This document shows, one piece after another, positions 21,141-34,089 of a DNA stretch of 64,000 nt; position 1 is the stretch's first letter, and each line of letters begins with the position of its first letter. The notes under the pieces are model-generated. The model made no database searches, was not told where the DNA came from, and saw nothing but the letters and a program-made list of their open reading frames with translations. This DNA comes from Pyrocephalus nanus (Eukaryota; Chordata; Aves; Passeriformes; Tyrannidae): the NCBI GenBank assembly GCA_038380795.1, contig CM076263.1, forward strand, positions 6,190,709 through 6,254,708. The letters are read 5' to 3'. Made by a program: the position numbers and the translations under genes.

Positions 21141-22425
21141 CCTGAAAGAGGGCAGCAAGAGAAGGGTTTTTTGCTAGCTTGTGCATGGACAAAAACAGAA
21201 ATACAGTGTCTGGAGACTTCTGAGGAACAGGAATAGGCTTCAGCAATTGTTCTACCTTTCATATTGCAGTTTATTTGAGTGCAAAAATGCAGGCAGGATT
21301 GTAGAGACAATCTACAAAAAACAGCCCAGGATTATACTAAGTCTTACTATTAGGGAAAAAAAAAAAAAAAGAAGCAAATAATCCCCCTCCACCACCACCT
21401 TATTGGGAATCAGAACAGAAATCTCTAAAGAATAAAAGCTTTTCAGTTTGCTGTTAAGTAAAATATGCAATGCCAAAATTCATTATACACATCTTTTTTT
21501 CAGCCAAGTTATAACACTTATGTTATACAAACAAGGTAATTTGTAAGGAGGGGTTTTCAGTCAATACAATCAATATCCATAAGAAAATTTTACTTTGGTC
21601 GTAAATTTTATTTGGAATTCATATGGAATAATCTATTTATTTTCACACAGATGCACAAAAAACCCATCATAAATAGGACAATCCTGTCACTTTCCTGCTT
21701 TGTAATGACCTTGGAAAGGAAAGGAAATTTTGACTCATTGCACACCGAAAAAAGTACATGAGGCCATTTTCCATTTCTTCCTCCTTCAGAGCTCAGTTGT
21801 CGGCACTACTTACAAATGGCGAAAATAAATCTCAAAAGTTTCCCCATAAACAGAAGTCTCAGTTTCTACTACCTGCTTGAGTTCATTGATTAAGCTATTT
21901 TATAAGATAATAAAATAAAATAACCCCCACACACAAATACAAAACATCACTTGCCCTGAGGCATTCCTGTGCTTCACTCTCCTGCAGAAGTCCATAAGTC
22001 ATAACTGGAGGTGCATAAAAGGTTCTGGGCTCAGGCTACACCAGGATAAGCAATGTCTGGCTGGGGTGAAAGGAAGAGGGTGTTTGCCTCCTAGGAAAGA
22101 GCCTATATCCGTGTTGGAAACTGAGCTGGATGAAAAGATCAAAAATCCCTTGTCAGTCATGTCAAGAGCAAGAAGACTGGATGGACAGCGTTGAAACCAT
22201 GATCGACAAAATCACTCTGCTCAAGGCTATGTCCCAGGAGTTATCTCAGGATCAATCTAACACTCAGATAAGACTGCTAGCCACATTTGTTTAAATTTCC
22301 CTTGCTATGGGCACAATATGGCAAATACCACACTAATCTCCAAATATGACAGAAGGTCTTCTTACATATCAGAAAAAGAAATGTATTTCTTCTTCTCTGA
22401 AATGGTAAAGATCACATAGGCAATC
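21141..22425. other. Single-copy stretch with a poly-A run
   Basis: A 15-A run ends near 21370. Otherwise no repeat family or gene recognised. The 22000-22260 part is richer in G and lacks low complexity but matches nothing I know. Confidence 0.45.
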
Positions 22426-22553
22426 TAAAAAAAAAAACAACAAAACAAAACAAAACAAAACCACAAGCAAAACCAAAAATAAAATAAATAAAGAAACAAA
22501 CAAAAAAAACCACAAATGAAACCAGGAACAAACAAAACAAAAACCAACCCACA
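22426..22553 (+). repeat. A/C-rich low-complexity tract
   Basis: CAAAA pentamers (22439-22462), then degenerate AAATAAAAT, AAACAAAC and CAAAACAAAA units. Its complement reads as long runs of Phe, Leu and Val codons on the minus strand, which explains a spurious hydrophobic frame there. Confidence 0.85.
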
Positions 22554-24599
22554 CTACCCACCCCATTCCCCATTTATAGACAATAGGTCAGAACCTCTTT
22601 TCCAGAATAATTTCCCATTATCACCAAAACCACTCAGATACTTAAATTAAACATTTTTAACACAAAAGAGTCTGATTACATCAACTTTTCATTCCAAAAT
22701 GTTGTTGTACCTGCATGTTATATTTGTATGACTTTCATATGGACAGTAAAATTAAAAATAGAAAACAAATAGCTTTTTTGAACTCGGCAAAATGCACTGG
22801 GTCTTAGGAGATTTTTTTTGAGATAAACAGTAATATATCTATTTAACCACTTTGTAGTAGTTAAAACTGAAGTAAAATTAATAAAACTTTTCCTCTTTCT
22901 TCTCATCAAGAATTGTAGGATCTAACAACTGTTTACAAGAAAGTGTTTCCTACCCGGTGTTAGAAGTACAATACAGAGAAATCTGACAACTTTTCCAAGG
23001 TCATTCATGAAATGCAAACACTTTGTTTTCCCATTATCTATTATGACTTTTGAATTGCTGTGAAAGCACAAAGGAGGAGATAGCCTAAGACAAACGATTT
23101 TTCTTATTTGCAAAAGGTGTGTGCATATGTTTGTGCTTTTATTATCACATAAACCAGTGTAATCAATAAGCTTAAGCATGTATTAGAGCCTAAGACTTCT
23201 GCTTACTGAAAATTTTGCTATTCTATATTTTATTATCATAACTGATGACCTGAAATCAAAGTAGCATAGCATTACTATTCTAAGTCTTTATTAGTTAAAC
23301 TCCTCTACTGCAACAAGTATATAGTAGTTCCTAAGAGGGAATGCTGGGACAGGGGTGTGAGAAAAGGAAAAAGAAGGGATTTTTTTTTCCCTTGTTTTTA
23401 AGGCTCCTTGGCAAGGTTTTTACTGGTACTATGCTTCACATTTTTAACGTTATTACACTACCAACTGACATGAGGACCACTCTTTCTGACCAAATCTTGT
23501 TCTCTGATGCTGCTCCTTTTGTAGTTGAATAGGAACCTTGCCTTGATCGAACCTTGCCTACATTTGCCATTCTCAGGGTGTAAACACATTTTAAAGTCCC
23601 TGCAGCTCATCAGATAACTGAGCATCAGCTGATATTCGCTGTGTTCAATGTGCACATTATAAGTCTGTGGCAGATGAATCATAATGAAAGTTATCTTAAA
23701 GCCCTTTCATTATCTCTCCTTCACTAAGGACTTACATAAGCAGGAGATACAAATGTGTGTTAACTTACTAAAGTTTGGGAGCTCGATTATCGGTCTAGCC
23801 TACCAGTGTATCCACCCCACTTACATACACTGTGCTTGCAGGCAAAACTGCTTCAAGCATGGAAAAACATAAAAATAATTGGTTGGTATCAGCTTACAAT
23901 GTCTCCATGCCTAAGATCTTACCCAGGTCATAAACAGGTTGTGGGCTTACTCTGTCTGAAATAGAGACAGAGCAGTTTTTTTACTGAAAATGGAAAGATC
24001 TCATATCTATGAGATATAATTCTGAAAATACACATATAGACCTATTCTTTTTAAGGAAATGACACACAGAAGAATGTTTGAACCTTTCAATTGAGAATCT
24101 TTCCCTATAATTCAGAACTATTTATTGATGGCACAAGGAAGGGAAGGAGGGGCACTTTTTCTCTGAAATCTTAGTGGGTGATTCTGCAACAGGAGCAAAG
24201 GAACAAGGAGGATATTCCAAACATAAGAAAAGAAAACCAAGCCAATTAACAGAGCAAAACTTTTTTAGGCAATATAAGAAAGAAAGAGAAGGAAAGGAAG
24301 CTTTGAGAAGACTGAGGAAAAAGGGAGAAAATCTTCAGAGCATTTTCTGGAAATTAATAATTTCCATAATACGCCTCAGCTAGATCTCCCCCTTAACTTT
24401 AAAGTAAGCTGAAAGGATATGACTCAGACTTCGGTGTTTAACTTATTTCAGGCAGGTATCTTATGGACTTAGAAGAGGTAACCTTCTATTTTACTTACAG
24501 AGGTGCCCTTTTTGTGAAGCAGTAAAAAAAGTTCTTCGGGTTTGAAGTCTTGTTATTCCCTATTGCTGCTGGAACTTTCAGCTGAGATCACCTGGTCTT
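22554..24599. other. Single-copy stretch, nothing recognised
   Basis: No gene or repeat family recognised. GAACCTTGCCTTGATC / GAACCTTGCCTACATT (23532-23563) is a small imperfect duplication. 24180-24340 is purine-rich and open for 69 codons (KKRKPSQ-like), a composition effect. Confidence 0.45.
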
Positions 24600-24964
24600 T
24601 TCAGCCTGAGAGGAGACCTCTTTGCGTTCTATGACTTCCTTGTGAGGGGAAGCAGAGGGGGAGGCATCGTTCTCTTCTCTCTGGTGATCAGTGACAGGGC
24701 CAGAGGGAATGGTCTGAAGGTGTGTCAGTGGACATTAGGAAAAGGTTCTTCACCCAGGGGTTGGGCACTGGAACAGGCTCCCCAGGGCAGTGGTCATGGC
24801 ACCAAAACTGACAGAGTTCAAGAAGTATTTGGACAACACTCTCAGGCACATGGTGGGATTCTTGGCATGTCCTGTACAGGGCCAGGAGTTGGACTTTGAG
24901 GATTCTGGGAGTTTCCCTTCCAATTCAGGATATACAACAATTCTGTGACCATATTCTGTGATCA
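24600..24964 (+). mobile_element. CR1 LINE 3' fragment
   Basis: Starts at CAGCCTGAGAGGAGACCTC (24602), corresponding to the FSLEKRRLRGDL region of ORF2. It runs through GCACTGGAACAGGCTCCCC (about 24766) and TCAGGCACATGGTGGGATTC (24842-24861), and ends with GGATAT...TTCTGTGACC.ATTCTGTGATC, the decayed 8-bp CR1 tail. It has the same 3' UTR type as the copies at 31.8 and 43.1 kb. About 365 bp, 5'-truncated, no intact frame. Confidence 0.93.
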
Positions 24965-25153
24965 GAACAATGTTCAAATAACCATCAGAAAAGGAATAAT
25001 TAAGCATGGGCTATTAAAGTTCACAGACTAGTGTGGATGCCTTGTCCACTTTATCCTACCCAGCCATGTCTTTTCTGTCTTCTGGCATAATTTTATGCAA
25101 TGACTTTCAACTCCAATGTAAGTTTGACTTCATGTACACTTATGAATAAAATA

Positions 25154-25227
25154 CTGGGCCAATATTATCTGCTTAACATAGTTGACATAATTGAAGCTAT
25201 GTTGATTTACACCAGAAAATGGGCCAT
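25154..25227. repeat. Ancient palindromic repeat, both ends visible
   Basis: Starts GGGCCAATATTATCT (25157) and ends ATTTACACCAGAAAATGGGCC (about 25205-25225). Inner arms TTAACATAG (25173-25181) and CTATGTTGA (25197-25205) are complementary over 7 bp around TTGAAG. This is the layout of sauropsid palindromic elements with a GGGCC start, a CATAG/CTATG interior and a TTTACACCAG end. Best preserved of its class here. Confidence 0.6.
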
Positions 25228-28200
25228 TAAATCTCTGAGAAATGTTAGGGAGGCAAAGGAACGATAAAATTGCCAAAAGAAGTTATCTGGCTTTTAGCAG
25301 TAAAAAATATCTCTCTATTATTAATCTTAAGTTATTAAATGAAAATTTATATTTCACTTAGATAGATCTTAACATGTCAAAAAGAGCGTCTATGCCTTTA
25401 CCTTGACTCTGCACCAAAATTTCCTAAGGGAAACAACCTTGCTTTGTGTTATGGCACTTGTTCTTCTTGAGATCTGTAAGTTACCCATCAATATTCAGTG
25501 AGGAGGAAAGATATTGCAGACCTGGTGTATCAATTTAATTTTTTTTCCTTTAGTTAGCTACCTTCACCTTTTCAACAAATTAGTTCCTTGGAATTTAACC
25601 TTCCTCTCTAATCCATCTGAGGCTTCTTCTCATAACTCACTTCTGGAGGAACATTAGCGGATGCAAGTTTGCTCCCAGGGAGGGATATGCCATCCTTCTA
25701 TTTTAAATCAAAAACTGTTTTTGCAAATTAGCCAAAGGAAGCTGGTTTTAAGTGTCCTGCAAAAATCCTTCAGTGCACTCTCTGAGTCTTTTGCTCTGCT
25801 TGCTTTAAATTAGGTAGAGTAGAAGGGGTCTTAAAAGGAAAGGAAAGAGCAAAAATAACAGAATACGTATGTGTTTCAGGCCTTTTTCTCACAAAAGAGG
25901 TGGACAATTGGTACAGACCATTCTTTGCTGAAATAATTATTTTGAACTTATCATAAAGTGAGCTGGAAAGGAAAGAGCAAATGACCCAAACAATCTCATA
26001 CCCAGAATGGCCCAACTAACTTTATGCAATAAGAAGCATTTATTCTACACATGAAAATTCATATAGTCATCTTCCTACAAGACTTAGTTAAACTGAAAAT
26101 TGTGATTTTGGAGTATACATACAAATTAAACACACGCAAACTGAGCTTATGGCCTGTTTTCAGTCTCAAACTTCCTCCTGCTAAAATAAATAGTTTTAAT
26201 ATGTGTAGGGAGAAAATAAATATGTGTAGGGGAAATAAAAAAGTTACAAGCAGAACTGACTTGCCTACAGAAAGAAGACAGAGAGTGACTAGACTGACCA
26301 GCAGACTAGGATGAGAGCAACATGCTTGGATCATTTTCAGTATCTTGTCTACAATTCAACACTGCTAAACTAACATAGTCAAGTAAGGATATCTTTCACT
26401 GCTATAAGCAAATAGCTTCATCATGAATAAGTCACTTTTAGAAGAGCTGGAGAAGCTAAAATGGGACATGAGGATTGTAGGATGCCTGGTAGGACTTTTC
26501 AGATGAGAAGACATGATACCATGGGGGAATCTTCAGGCTAAAGAGTGGACATCTATAATCATGAATAGTAAAGGAACTGAAATCAGGAATATCATTCCCC
26601 ACATGAAAAAAAATAAAGAGTACAGAGTAAAAAAACCATCTCAAAAAACTTTCTCATAAAAGGCATTTTGTTGTGAAACTCATTGTAATAGTGTCATGGC
26701 ACATCCAGAATTGTAAACTATAAATCAGATGTACTTTGGACAAATTTATTGGTTGCTAGGTGCCACCACTGAATATGTATTCATGAAACTTGAGGTCAAT
26801 GAAGGATCTACACACTGATAAAGGGAAACTACAAGGCCATATCAGTCTGTATGTCTTCTCCTCTTCTATTTTTGCCTTAAGCATCTTGTTTCTGCAGGAA
26901 AAGTTGAGTCAATTTTTTGGAAGTGGCACACGCAGTACACCTGATAGTACCCTTGCTCTACTTGCACTATTAATTAAATAGAGGACTTCAGTCTGAAAGA
27001 CAATCAGATAAGTCCACAGGCTGATCAATATGACACTTTAAGCCAAGCCAAAAATATCTGAAAGAAAATATAACACAGATTTAAAAAAAGTTTAATAAAA
27101 AGTCAAAACTACCAGGAGATTTATGGAAATCAAATGAAATAAAACACATGAAACTTCTTGATTGTTTAGTTCTTTTGATTAGAATTTAGGAGATGTCCAT
27201 GATATGCTATAGTATATTAATGATTTCTTCCATTACCGCATGAAAATAAGAACTTTGTTACTTTCAGTAACTACATCACACACACCTAAAATAAAATAAA
27301 AAAGAAATTCTGCATTTTTTTTTCTATTTAAATACCATCTTGAATGTGAAATGAAGGCCTTTACTTGAAAGTAGGTGAATATATCTCTTGAGGCTGAAGG
27401 CTGACTTCCTAACTTCGACAACATCCAAACTCTTTTGTTGATGTTTTATAATGGAAATATATCTTACTCAACTGACTGCGTAAGTGGAAAAAACTATTTT
27501 TTTATGTGAAATTACTGAGTGGACTTTCAATTTTGACAGAATATATTCTTTCATACCGTCTCATCTATTCTACAGTGAACATTAATATAGATATAAAGGC
27601 TGATAGATGGGCTGAATACTAAATGAACATTTTAGATAGATGAATTAAAATATCAAAAAATATTTAGTTTAATTTTTTTTTCCCTTTCTGACCTCAGTTA
27701 AATATTTTATTGATAATAAGTGAAGTTCTGCTAAATTTTAGGAGCAAAAATACAAAAAAGGAGTGGGACAACTCCTTAATTATACTTCAGAACTCTACAA
27801 AATATTGTAATTGGAAAAAAAGCAGTAGACACAGTCCCAAGTGAAAGGCCCTGGATTTGATTAAATATTTAACAAAAACCTCCTCATGAGAATCTGATGG
27901 CAGAGAAATTAGAAATTGTCTTCTGACTTTCAGCTGGCAGTAGCCAACATGGTGAAAAATGCTTTACTAAGAACTGCATTACTTAACAAAATTCTGATGA
28001 TCACGATGTTCTAAAAGAAAAAGGGATCATCTCTTTATTAGGAATAAACACGAAGTGTAATAGTGCTGCTAAATGTAAAGAGAATATTTGCCTCTAGGGG
28101 ATAGGAAATAGACAATCCAGAAAAGGAAATACAGTGGAAAAACAATCATGTCTACAAGATAACTTATCACTTTCACATGAGAAATATAACCAGGGACTTT

Positions 28201-28319
28201 CTTTCATAGCAGTCTCAGTCTCTATTCTCGTTAAATAACTACCTTTTTTGAATTGAGATACGATTTGGATCATAATGTGAACAGGGTTTGTTTTCCCCTG
28301 AAACTAAGACTAGAAAAAT
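25228..28319. other. AT-rich single-copy stretch
   Basis: No gene or repeat family recognised. ATATGTGTAGGG occurs twice 21 bp apart (26200 and 26221) as a small imperfect duplication. Long AT-rich runs occur near 27040-27110 and 27640-27700. Confidence 0.45.
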
Positions 28320-28336
28320 TCTTTTTTTTTTTTTTT
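28320..28336 (+). repeat. Poly-T run
   Basis: A run of about 15-16 T after AAAATTC; simple homopolymer, no retrocopy recognised beside it. Confidence 0.8.
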
Positions 28337-30806
28337 CTACCACCTACAAGTTATACCTTGTACTATTTGAAATCCCAGTATTTCTTTCTCTTCCTAACTC
28401 ACAAGAAGTGAAACTTTCCTTTCTCACCAGTAGTAATTACAAAGGATCTCCCTTAGATCAGATCCAGTCTCTGCAGTACAACCTGCTTTGTTGAGTACAG
28501 TCACTTCTATTTTAAATGTATGCACATATGGAGTGGAAAACTCCAGTAAGTTTCTAAACACTATTCAGTTGTAATTTCTAAAAGTTACTATAACAAGCAA
28601 GGGCAGACTTCATCTAGAGTTTATTTCTGTTGACTACCTGTCCTTCAGTCTCAAGTGTCCCTAAAACTGTTTGTTTTGCCTTCATCTTACTTAACAATTT
28701 GAGGGAGGAAAGAAAATGAAAGAGAGAAAGGGGAAAAATTAGATTTCATTTCTCTAACCAACACTCTCCTGCCTTGCACAAAGTATTGGTGGTCATGCCA
28801 GGCACAGTCTTGTAGTAGTTCTAAAGGACAGTAGGTTAATGTTCAGAATTCTGCTCATTTATTCTGTTTTCTATTTATCCTTTATCTAATAATAATAAAA
28901 ATAGAAAGGATGCTTATCATGATGACTGTGAAGGGAAAAAAAAGGAGAGAGAGTAGGAACAGAATTAATTTTCCTGAGTCCTGGTTCCTGGACTCAATCC
29001 TGACCAAGTCCTATTTTTATTAAAGAGTGTTATGTCTTTTGTTTTTGAAAGGAAACTTGTGTGACTTCATAAGAAAAAAAATTGCAGCAGTTCCTCTGGC
29101 AAGGATCTTTCACACACCAGGACTTAAGCTGACCCCATGGTAAGAATCTATCTCAAAGACAGACAAAGCTAACAGTATAACTCTATGTTGACTTAATTTT
29201 TAGAGAAGCTTAGTTTTCATTTGCCCTGCCCAAAACAGGAAAAGGTGTTGGTACATTTTGTCTTTAAAAGATAATTAAAGATTCATGTGGGTTACAAAAC
29301 TCCAAATCTCTCCTGTACTAATACATTCTCTTGAGTGTCATTCAAACCCATCCCTGAAGTATATGTTTGTATGGTGGTTTTGTTCTGTGCAAGCATATTG
29401 TACATCAATTTTATTTCATTATCACACTACAACCTGTACTGATTGTAAACTCACAGATGCTTGTCTAATCATATCAAAACTTTTTACTGTTCAGATTATG
29501 AGTACTTTGCTAGCTTTTAAATTTTCTCCCCATTATCTAAGCCTCCTTTTTTTATGTAAACTCTGCAATTTTATTGTATATTACAGAAATCTTTCTCTAA
29601 TTTGATGTCATTCATTTTATTTTTTTTTTTCAGTTTAACTATTGTGGCTAATTATACAGCAGATCCAAATCTGCATGAATTTTTGCAGGCTGCTGCCTGC
29701 CTCTCCAGTTCTTTAATTTTCTATTATCAGGCAAATTACTCTAGTGTTGATTGTTAGTCCCTTTTCCCCCTGCCTTGGCCTCGTATGCAGATTACAATCA
29801 GCCAAGGTCCATCCACTGGGTCATTCTATAAATCTTTTCTCAAAAGACATTTCTTTACGCTTGATGGCTTTCCATTTAACTCTTCCTTCAGTGTCCACTG
29901 TGCCCCATACAACATAAATCGTTAAGAACAGTCCAACTTCTTGCATTAGCTATCATGCAGGTCTCTCTGTATTCTGCAGCTTTACTCAGCAGTCTAAACT
30001 GGGGAGACTGGGTCTGCTCAGTAGAGCTCCAACATTGCCCTGCACCCAAATCACTCAGCATCTGAATCATAGCCATGTGATCTTCTAAGTTTAGAGTTCT
30101 ATAAAATTGAATGGTGAGAGACAGATTTGTTTGGTGGAGTGCAAATTTACTGATCCTCAAGACAACAGGAATGCACTTTATTTTTTGGAGAAATTACACA
30201 GACTCTATAAACTCAGGCAACCATTACCACAAGTTTTAACTATTTAACATTTAAAAGATTTTTGTAGGGAAAAAAAGTCCCGACAATTCTGCACTACTAG
30301 CAAGCCTTAAAAGTCATATGATCTCTCCCCTACACTGTTTGTCTCTCTCTCGTTAGCACTTGGATCATAACTTAAAATTCTTAAAAGTTCTGCATCACAG
30401 GAAAGAAGTAGCAGCAATCTGAGCACTACATAAAGCTTCCCATGAGGTCTCTTCCTTTCATTGTTACTGAGGTTTTCTGCTTAGGCATCATGGAGTTGAT
30501 TTTTGACAATCGAGATTTCAGGGTGGAGATCCAGCAAAGCACAGAGCACGTCCTAATAGTTGTTCCACTTGCTGATTTGAATGCCCTGGGTTTGATAGTA
30601 GGTTTAAGTCAAAGTAGGTGCACTGTTTTACATGCTCTTGGAAACCTCTCTGCTCTAGTGATATGCTGAGAGCTGTGTGTTTAAGCATTCTGAGTTACCA
30701 GCCACCCTGGCTGATAAAAACAGTGGCCAAACTTTGACAGACGTGCCTATCCTGCAGCAACAGAACTAAGACATGCAAACATAATTTGATAAAAAAGCTA
30801 AATACC
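28337..30806. other. Single-copy stretch, nothing certain
   Basis: Frames of 75-106 codons (29285-29605 and 30442-30669, both +) resemble no known protein. At about 30525, GAGATCCAGCAAAGCACAGA resembles one arm of a GGATCCAGCAAAGCAC-type palindromic repeat, too weak to annotate. Confidence 0.4.
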
Positions 30807-30832
30807 TTTTTGTTTGTTTGTTTGTTTGTTTC
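30807..30832 (+). repeat. (TTTG)n microsatellite
   Basis: Five to six TTTG units following CTTTT. Confidence 0.9.
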
Positions 30833-31362
30833 CAGTGAGGAAAATTCTCAAGTAAAGAAACTGTAGCTTCTGGATCAATGTGAGGATCTATTATCCTTGA
30901 AGGCAGACCAGTTGCCTCTACACAATAAATTTTGGACCTACTCAGAGTTCAAATTACTGTAAATTACAGGAATAAAAATATCAGCCTGGCATTTCACAGC
31001 TAATTCCAGGCTTGGCTATGTAAAGTTTACAAAGGTTGAAATAAACCCACTATACAAAGTTAAAATGAGTCATGCAGTGGTTCATTTTTCTTCAAACCCA
31101 AAATATGTTATTGTCAAGGAAGCCAAATGTGTTTTGATGTGCATGTTATACAAAGCCCTACAGGATGTAACTGAATCACACTGAAAATAGTGAGAAGCGT
31201 ATCCTCACTTAAAGAAAATTGTCCAAAGTGCACATAATCAGTGTGAAGGCGTAGCTTACATTGTCTGTTAAACACGTCAAGCTCTATTAAAACTGATGCT
31301 TGTTTCCCTAAGTTAATGGAAAGAGCCACTCATAGTGCTGTTCTTGAAAGAAGGAGGAAAAG
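30833..31362. other. Single-copy stretch, nothing recognised
   Basis: No repeat family, RNA gene or exon identified. Confidence 0.45.
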
Positions 31363-31379
31363 AAAAAAAAAAAAAAAAA
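31363..31379 (+). repeat. Poly-A run
   Basis: 17 consecutive A within a purine-rich stretch (GAAGGAGGAAAAGA precedes it). Confidence 0.85.
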
Positions 31380-31797
31380 GAAAACTTAGTTAGTCAGGCT
31401 CTTCCTGAAACCATCTTTTCTTGGGCCAGTATCACCCTTGAAGAGCACTGTAGGCAGGGCTCTCCATCATGAGGGAGTCAGGAGTCCGTGGAGGTGCTTT
31501 GGAAAGCTGAGATGTGTTCCACTACTGTGCCTGCTTTGTTAACTTTACTGTTTTTCAGTTTTGTCATCACTGAAAGAAAGTAAAAAACATCCAGTGTTGA
31601 GCAAATCTTGTTTGCTGCTGAGCTCATCACTCAGCACTCCATTTTAGTCAGTGGAGGGAAATAGGCACTCCTGACAGATGATTTGTTAACTCTGCATTAG
31701 GTGTCTGAAATTGCTCAAATGAGATATGCCATGAAAATGCCTATTTATTTCCCCTACTGTCTTTAGATATGAGCTGTGATGCTGTGAACAAGGCCAA

Positions 31798-31919
31798 CAA
31801 TTCTGTCAGGCACATGGTGTGACTCTTGGGGTGCCCTGCCCAGGTCCAGGAGCTACACTTTGATGGTCATTGTGGGTCCCTTCCAATTTAGGATATTCTG
31901 TGATTCTATGATTCTATAA
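31798..31919 (+). mobile_element. CR1 LINE 3' UTR fragment
   Basis: TGTCAGGCACATGGTGTGAC (31814-31833) and GGTCCAGGAGCTACACTTTG (31843-31862) belong to the CR1 3' UTR also seen at 24.8 and 43.8 kb. It ends with GGATATTCTGTGATTCTATG and one more unit, an intact 3' tail. About 120 bp, severely 5'-truncated. It sits 120 bp from an opposite-strand CR1 of another 3' UTR type. Confidence 0.93.
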
Positions 31920-32037
31920 AATGTAGAGATACTTTTTGGCCTATGTTTGAAGTACTCAAAGCTGTTCCTAAATTATTTCTAGAGCTGCATGTTTATGGCT
32001 CCTTGTATATGAACTCCTTGTTTCTGTATTTGATGTA

Positions 32038-32443
32038 GAATTGTAGAATCATTAAAGTTGGAAAAGACCTTTAAGATTATTGAGTACAAATATTAACGCA
32101 ACACTGCCAGGTCCACCACTAAAACATGTCCCTAAGCACCACATCGACTCATTTTCTTTGTCACTTCTGGGGATAATGAGTCCACCACTTTCTTGCACCA
32201 CCTTTTCTGGTGCCTGACCACCCTTTTGGTGAATAAACTCTTCCAAATGCCCAAACTAGACCTCCCCTGGAGCAACTTGAGGCCATTTCCTCTCATGCTA
32301 CTATTGGTTGCCTAGGAGAAAAGTCAGAGACCCACCTGGCTACAACCTCCTTTGTAGGAGTCATAGATTGGTATGGTCTCCCCTGAGCTTCTTTTATCTA
32401 GGCTAAGCAACCCTAGTTCCATTAGCTGCTCCTCATCAGAGCT
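32038..32443 (-). mobile_element. CR1 LINE 3' fragment
   Basis: The minus-strand 3' end is at about 32038 (TTGTAGAATCATTAAAGTTG). CACTGCCAGGTCCACCACTA and CATGTCCCTAAGCACCAC (about 32102-32143) define a 3' UTR type shared with the 45975 copy. CTAGACCTCCCCTGGAGCAA and GGCTAAGCAACCCTAG (about 32256-32416) are the end of ORF2. It breaks at an AT microsatellite at 32444. Moderately diverged. Confidence 0.92.
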
Positions 32444-32491
32444 ATAACATATATATATATATATGTATATATATAAATATATATATATAAA
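32444..32491. repeat. (TA)n microsatellite
   Basis: About 45 bp of TA steps with few interruptions, abutting the 5' break of the minus-strand CR1. Confidence 0.92.
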
Positions 32492-33205
32492 AAGAAAAAA
32501 ACCTATTTCTTCGCTTCTCAGACCTTCAATCATTTACTGTAGCTCTGCTTTGGAACAGTTGAGTTTCCAGCTTTTCTGAATTTACCTGCTCCATTTTCTG
32601 AGGCTGACCACCTTAGAAGCACAGAAGCATGCTATTCTTTGTCACAGCTGTTTTGAATGCTAAATACCAACAAGGTGCACATTTCCAAGGGAGACTGAGA
32701 AAGTACCTGGTAGGGAAATCCTTCTCAGACAACCGGATACCCAGACATTGCCCCAGTTTAGGAATTTGTTGAGCCCCAAATGGTAAAGATCTCTGAACAA
32801 ACTGAAGGACACTCTCCTGTATTTCCTTTACCTGTCCTTAACTTTCACCCTTCACAAGACATTTGCTTTACACCTCTGTCAGAGACAGGATAGTGAGCTG
32901 AGCAAACCTCTTGTCTGATTTATTTTAGCTACCCTGATGGTCATAAGTATTCAGGTCACAGGTTGTGTTTGTGTGTAAGCACTGACAAACACGACTATTG
33001 TCTCCGAAGTCTGGAGAGAACATCTCTAGACTTTTTGAGTTTCTTTGTTTTTTTTAAAGAGGTTATAATTCTGGGAACATACAGACTATCCACGTCTACC
33101 TGAATTTTGACACTGCAGAAATATCAAACAAATAATGTGGTTGCTGGTACAAGAGTCATCTGTATGCTAACAACTTCAAATCTTAATCAGGAGATTAAAC
33201 TCAGC
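32492..33205. other. Single-copy stretch, nothing recognised
   Basis: No CR1 sequence is recognisable past the TA tract, so the CR1 was truncated there or decayed beyond recognition. Confidence 0.45.
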
Positions 33206-33290
33206 TATCCTGATGTAAAATTGGTGTAATTCCATTTCACTAGTTTCTCCTCTCAATTACACTGGTTCAAAGCTGGTGAGTTGGACTATT
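33206..33290. repeat. Remnant of an ancient palindromic repeat
   Basis: TGATGTAAAATTGGTGTAATT (from 33211) and AATTACACTGGTTCAAAGC (from 33256) face each other with the shared GTGTAATT/AATTACAC core, as in sauropsid palindromic repeats with TGTAAAT..GTGTAA arms. Outer GGGCC ends are not recognisable. Confidence 0.5.
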
Positions 33291-34056
33291 TTATTGCCAC
33301 AGTTTTATACTACAGAATTAAACTAACTGTGAAAAAATACAGACAATATCTCGGTTAATACTCAGTCAGGAAGAATGGATTTTTGATGAAATTTAAAGCA
33401 CTGTTTCTCCATAGCAAAAAATATATTCAAGGATGGTTACACACATAGGGATTCACAAACATGGACAGAATGGAGGAAGGGAAACAAAGAGGAAAAATTC
33501 ATGTTCAAGAGTTATTGCCAATTACAAGTATTTGATGGAAAAATAATACCTGAACACTGCCTTAAGCTGATATTTTCACTATAAGTATCACTAATAGGTC
33601 TTCAAGGTCGCTAGATTAAGGGGTCTGAATTTGCTTCTGTACACAATCTGGAGAGAAAAATTATCCTCTTTGACACTGAGGGTTCAAGAGTCAGAGCTAA
33701 GGATGACATGAATCCATGAAAATCTATTGAAATCAGAGAATAAATAGCCTTCTCTGGCTACCTCTGAGTAAGATTTCCTTCAGTAGTGTTAAAAATTGGG
33801 TGAATCTAGAAGTTAATTTTAAATAGGAAATTGCAAATAATTCTATGGGAAATTATTTCACCAGAGTGGAATAGAATTGGACTTATGAAGGGGATTTCAA
33901 TGTGTTCAGAGTACTGGGAAACTAGAACTATTGGACCCTCAGGGATCCATTCACTGTCAAGCTTCTGCAGAAATGAAACATTAAGATTGCATGTAAAGCA
34001 ATTCATGCAAAGTACCCATCCATAATTCCATGACTATCCCCTTTTCTCTCTGGGAA
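33291..34056. other. Single-copy stretch, nothing recognised
   Basis: No repeat family or exon recognised. Confidence 0.45.
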
Positions 34057-34089
34057 ACAAAAAAACAAAACAAAACAAAACAAAACAAA
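34057..34089 (+). repeat. (CAAAA)n microsatellite
   Basis: Five to six CAAAA units after a short A run. Confidence 0.9.

Noticed and set aside
22369..22566. Hydrophobic minus-strand frame resembling a membrane protein
   Set aside because: Created by the A/C-rich low-complexity tract.
30520..30640. Further palindromic-repeat remnant
   Set aside because: Only one arm-like motif (GATCCAGCAAAGCAC) is visible; the opposite arm is not convincing.
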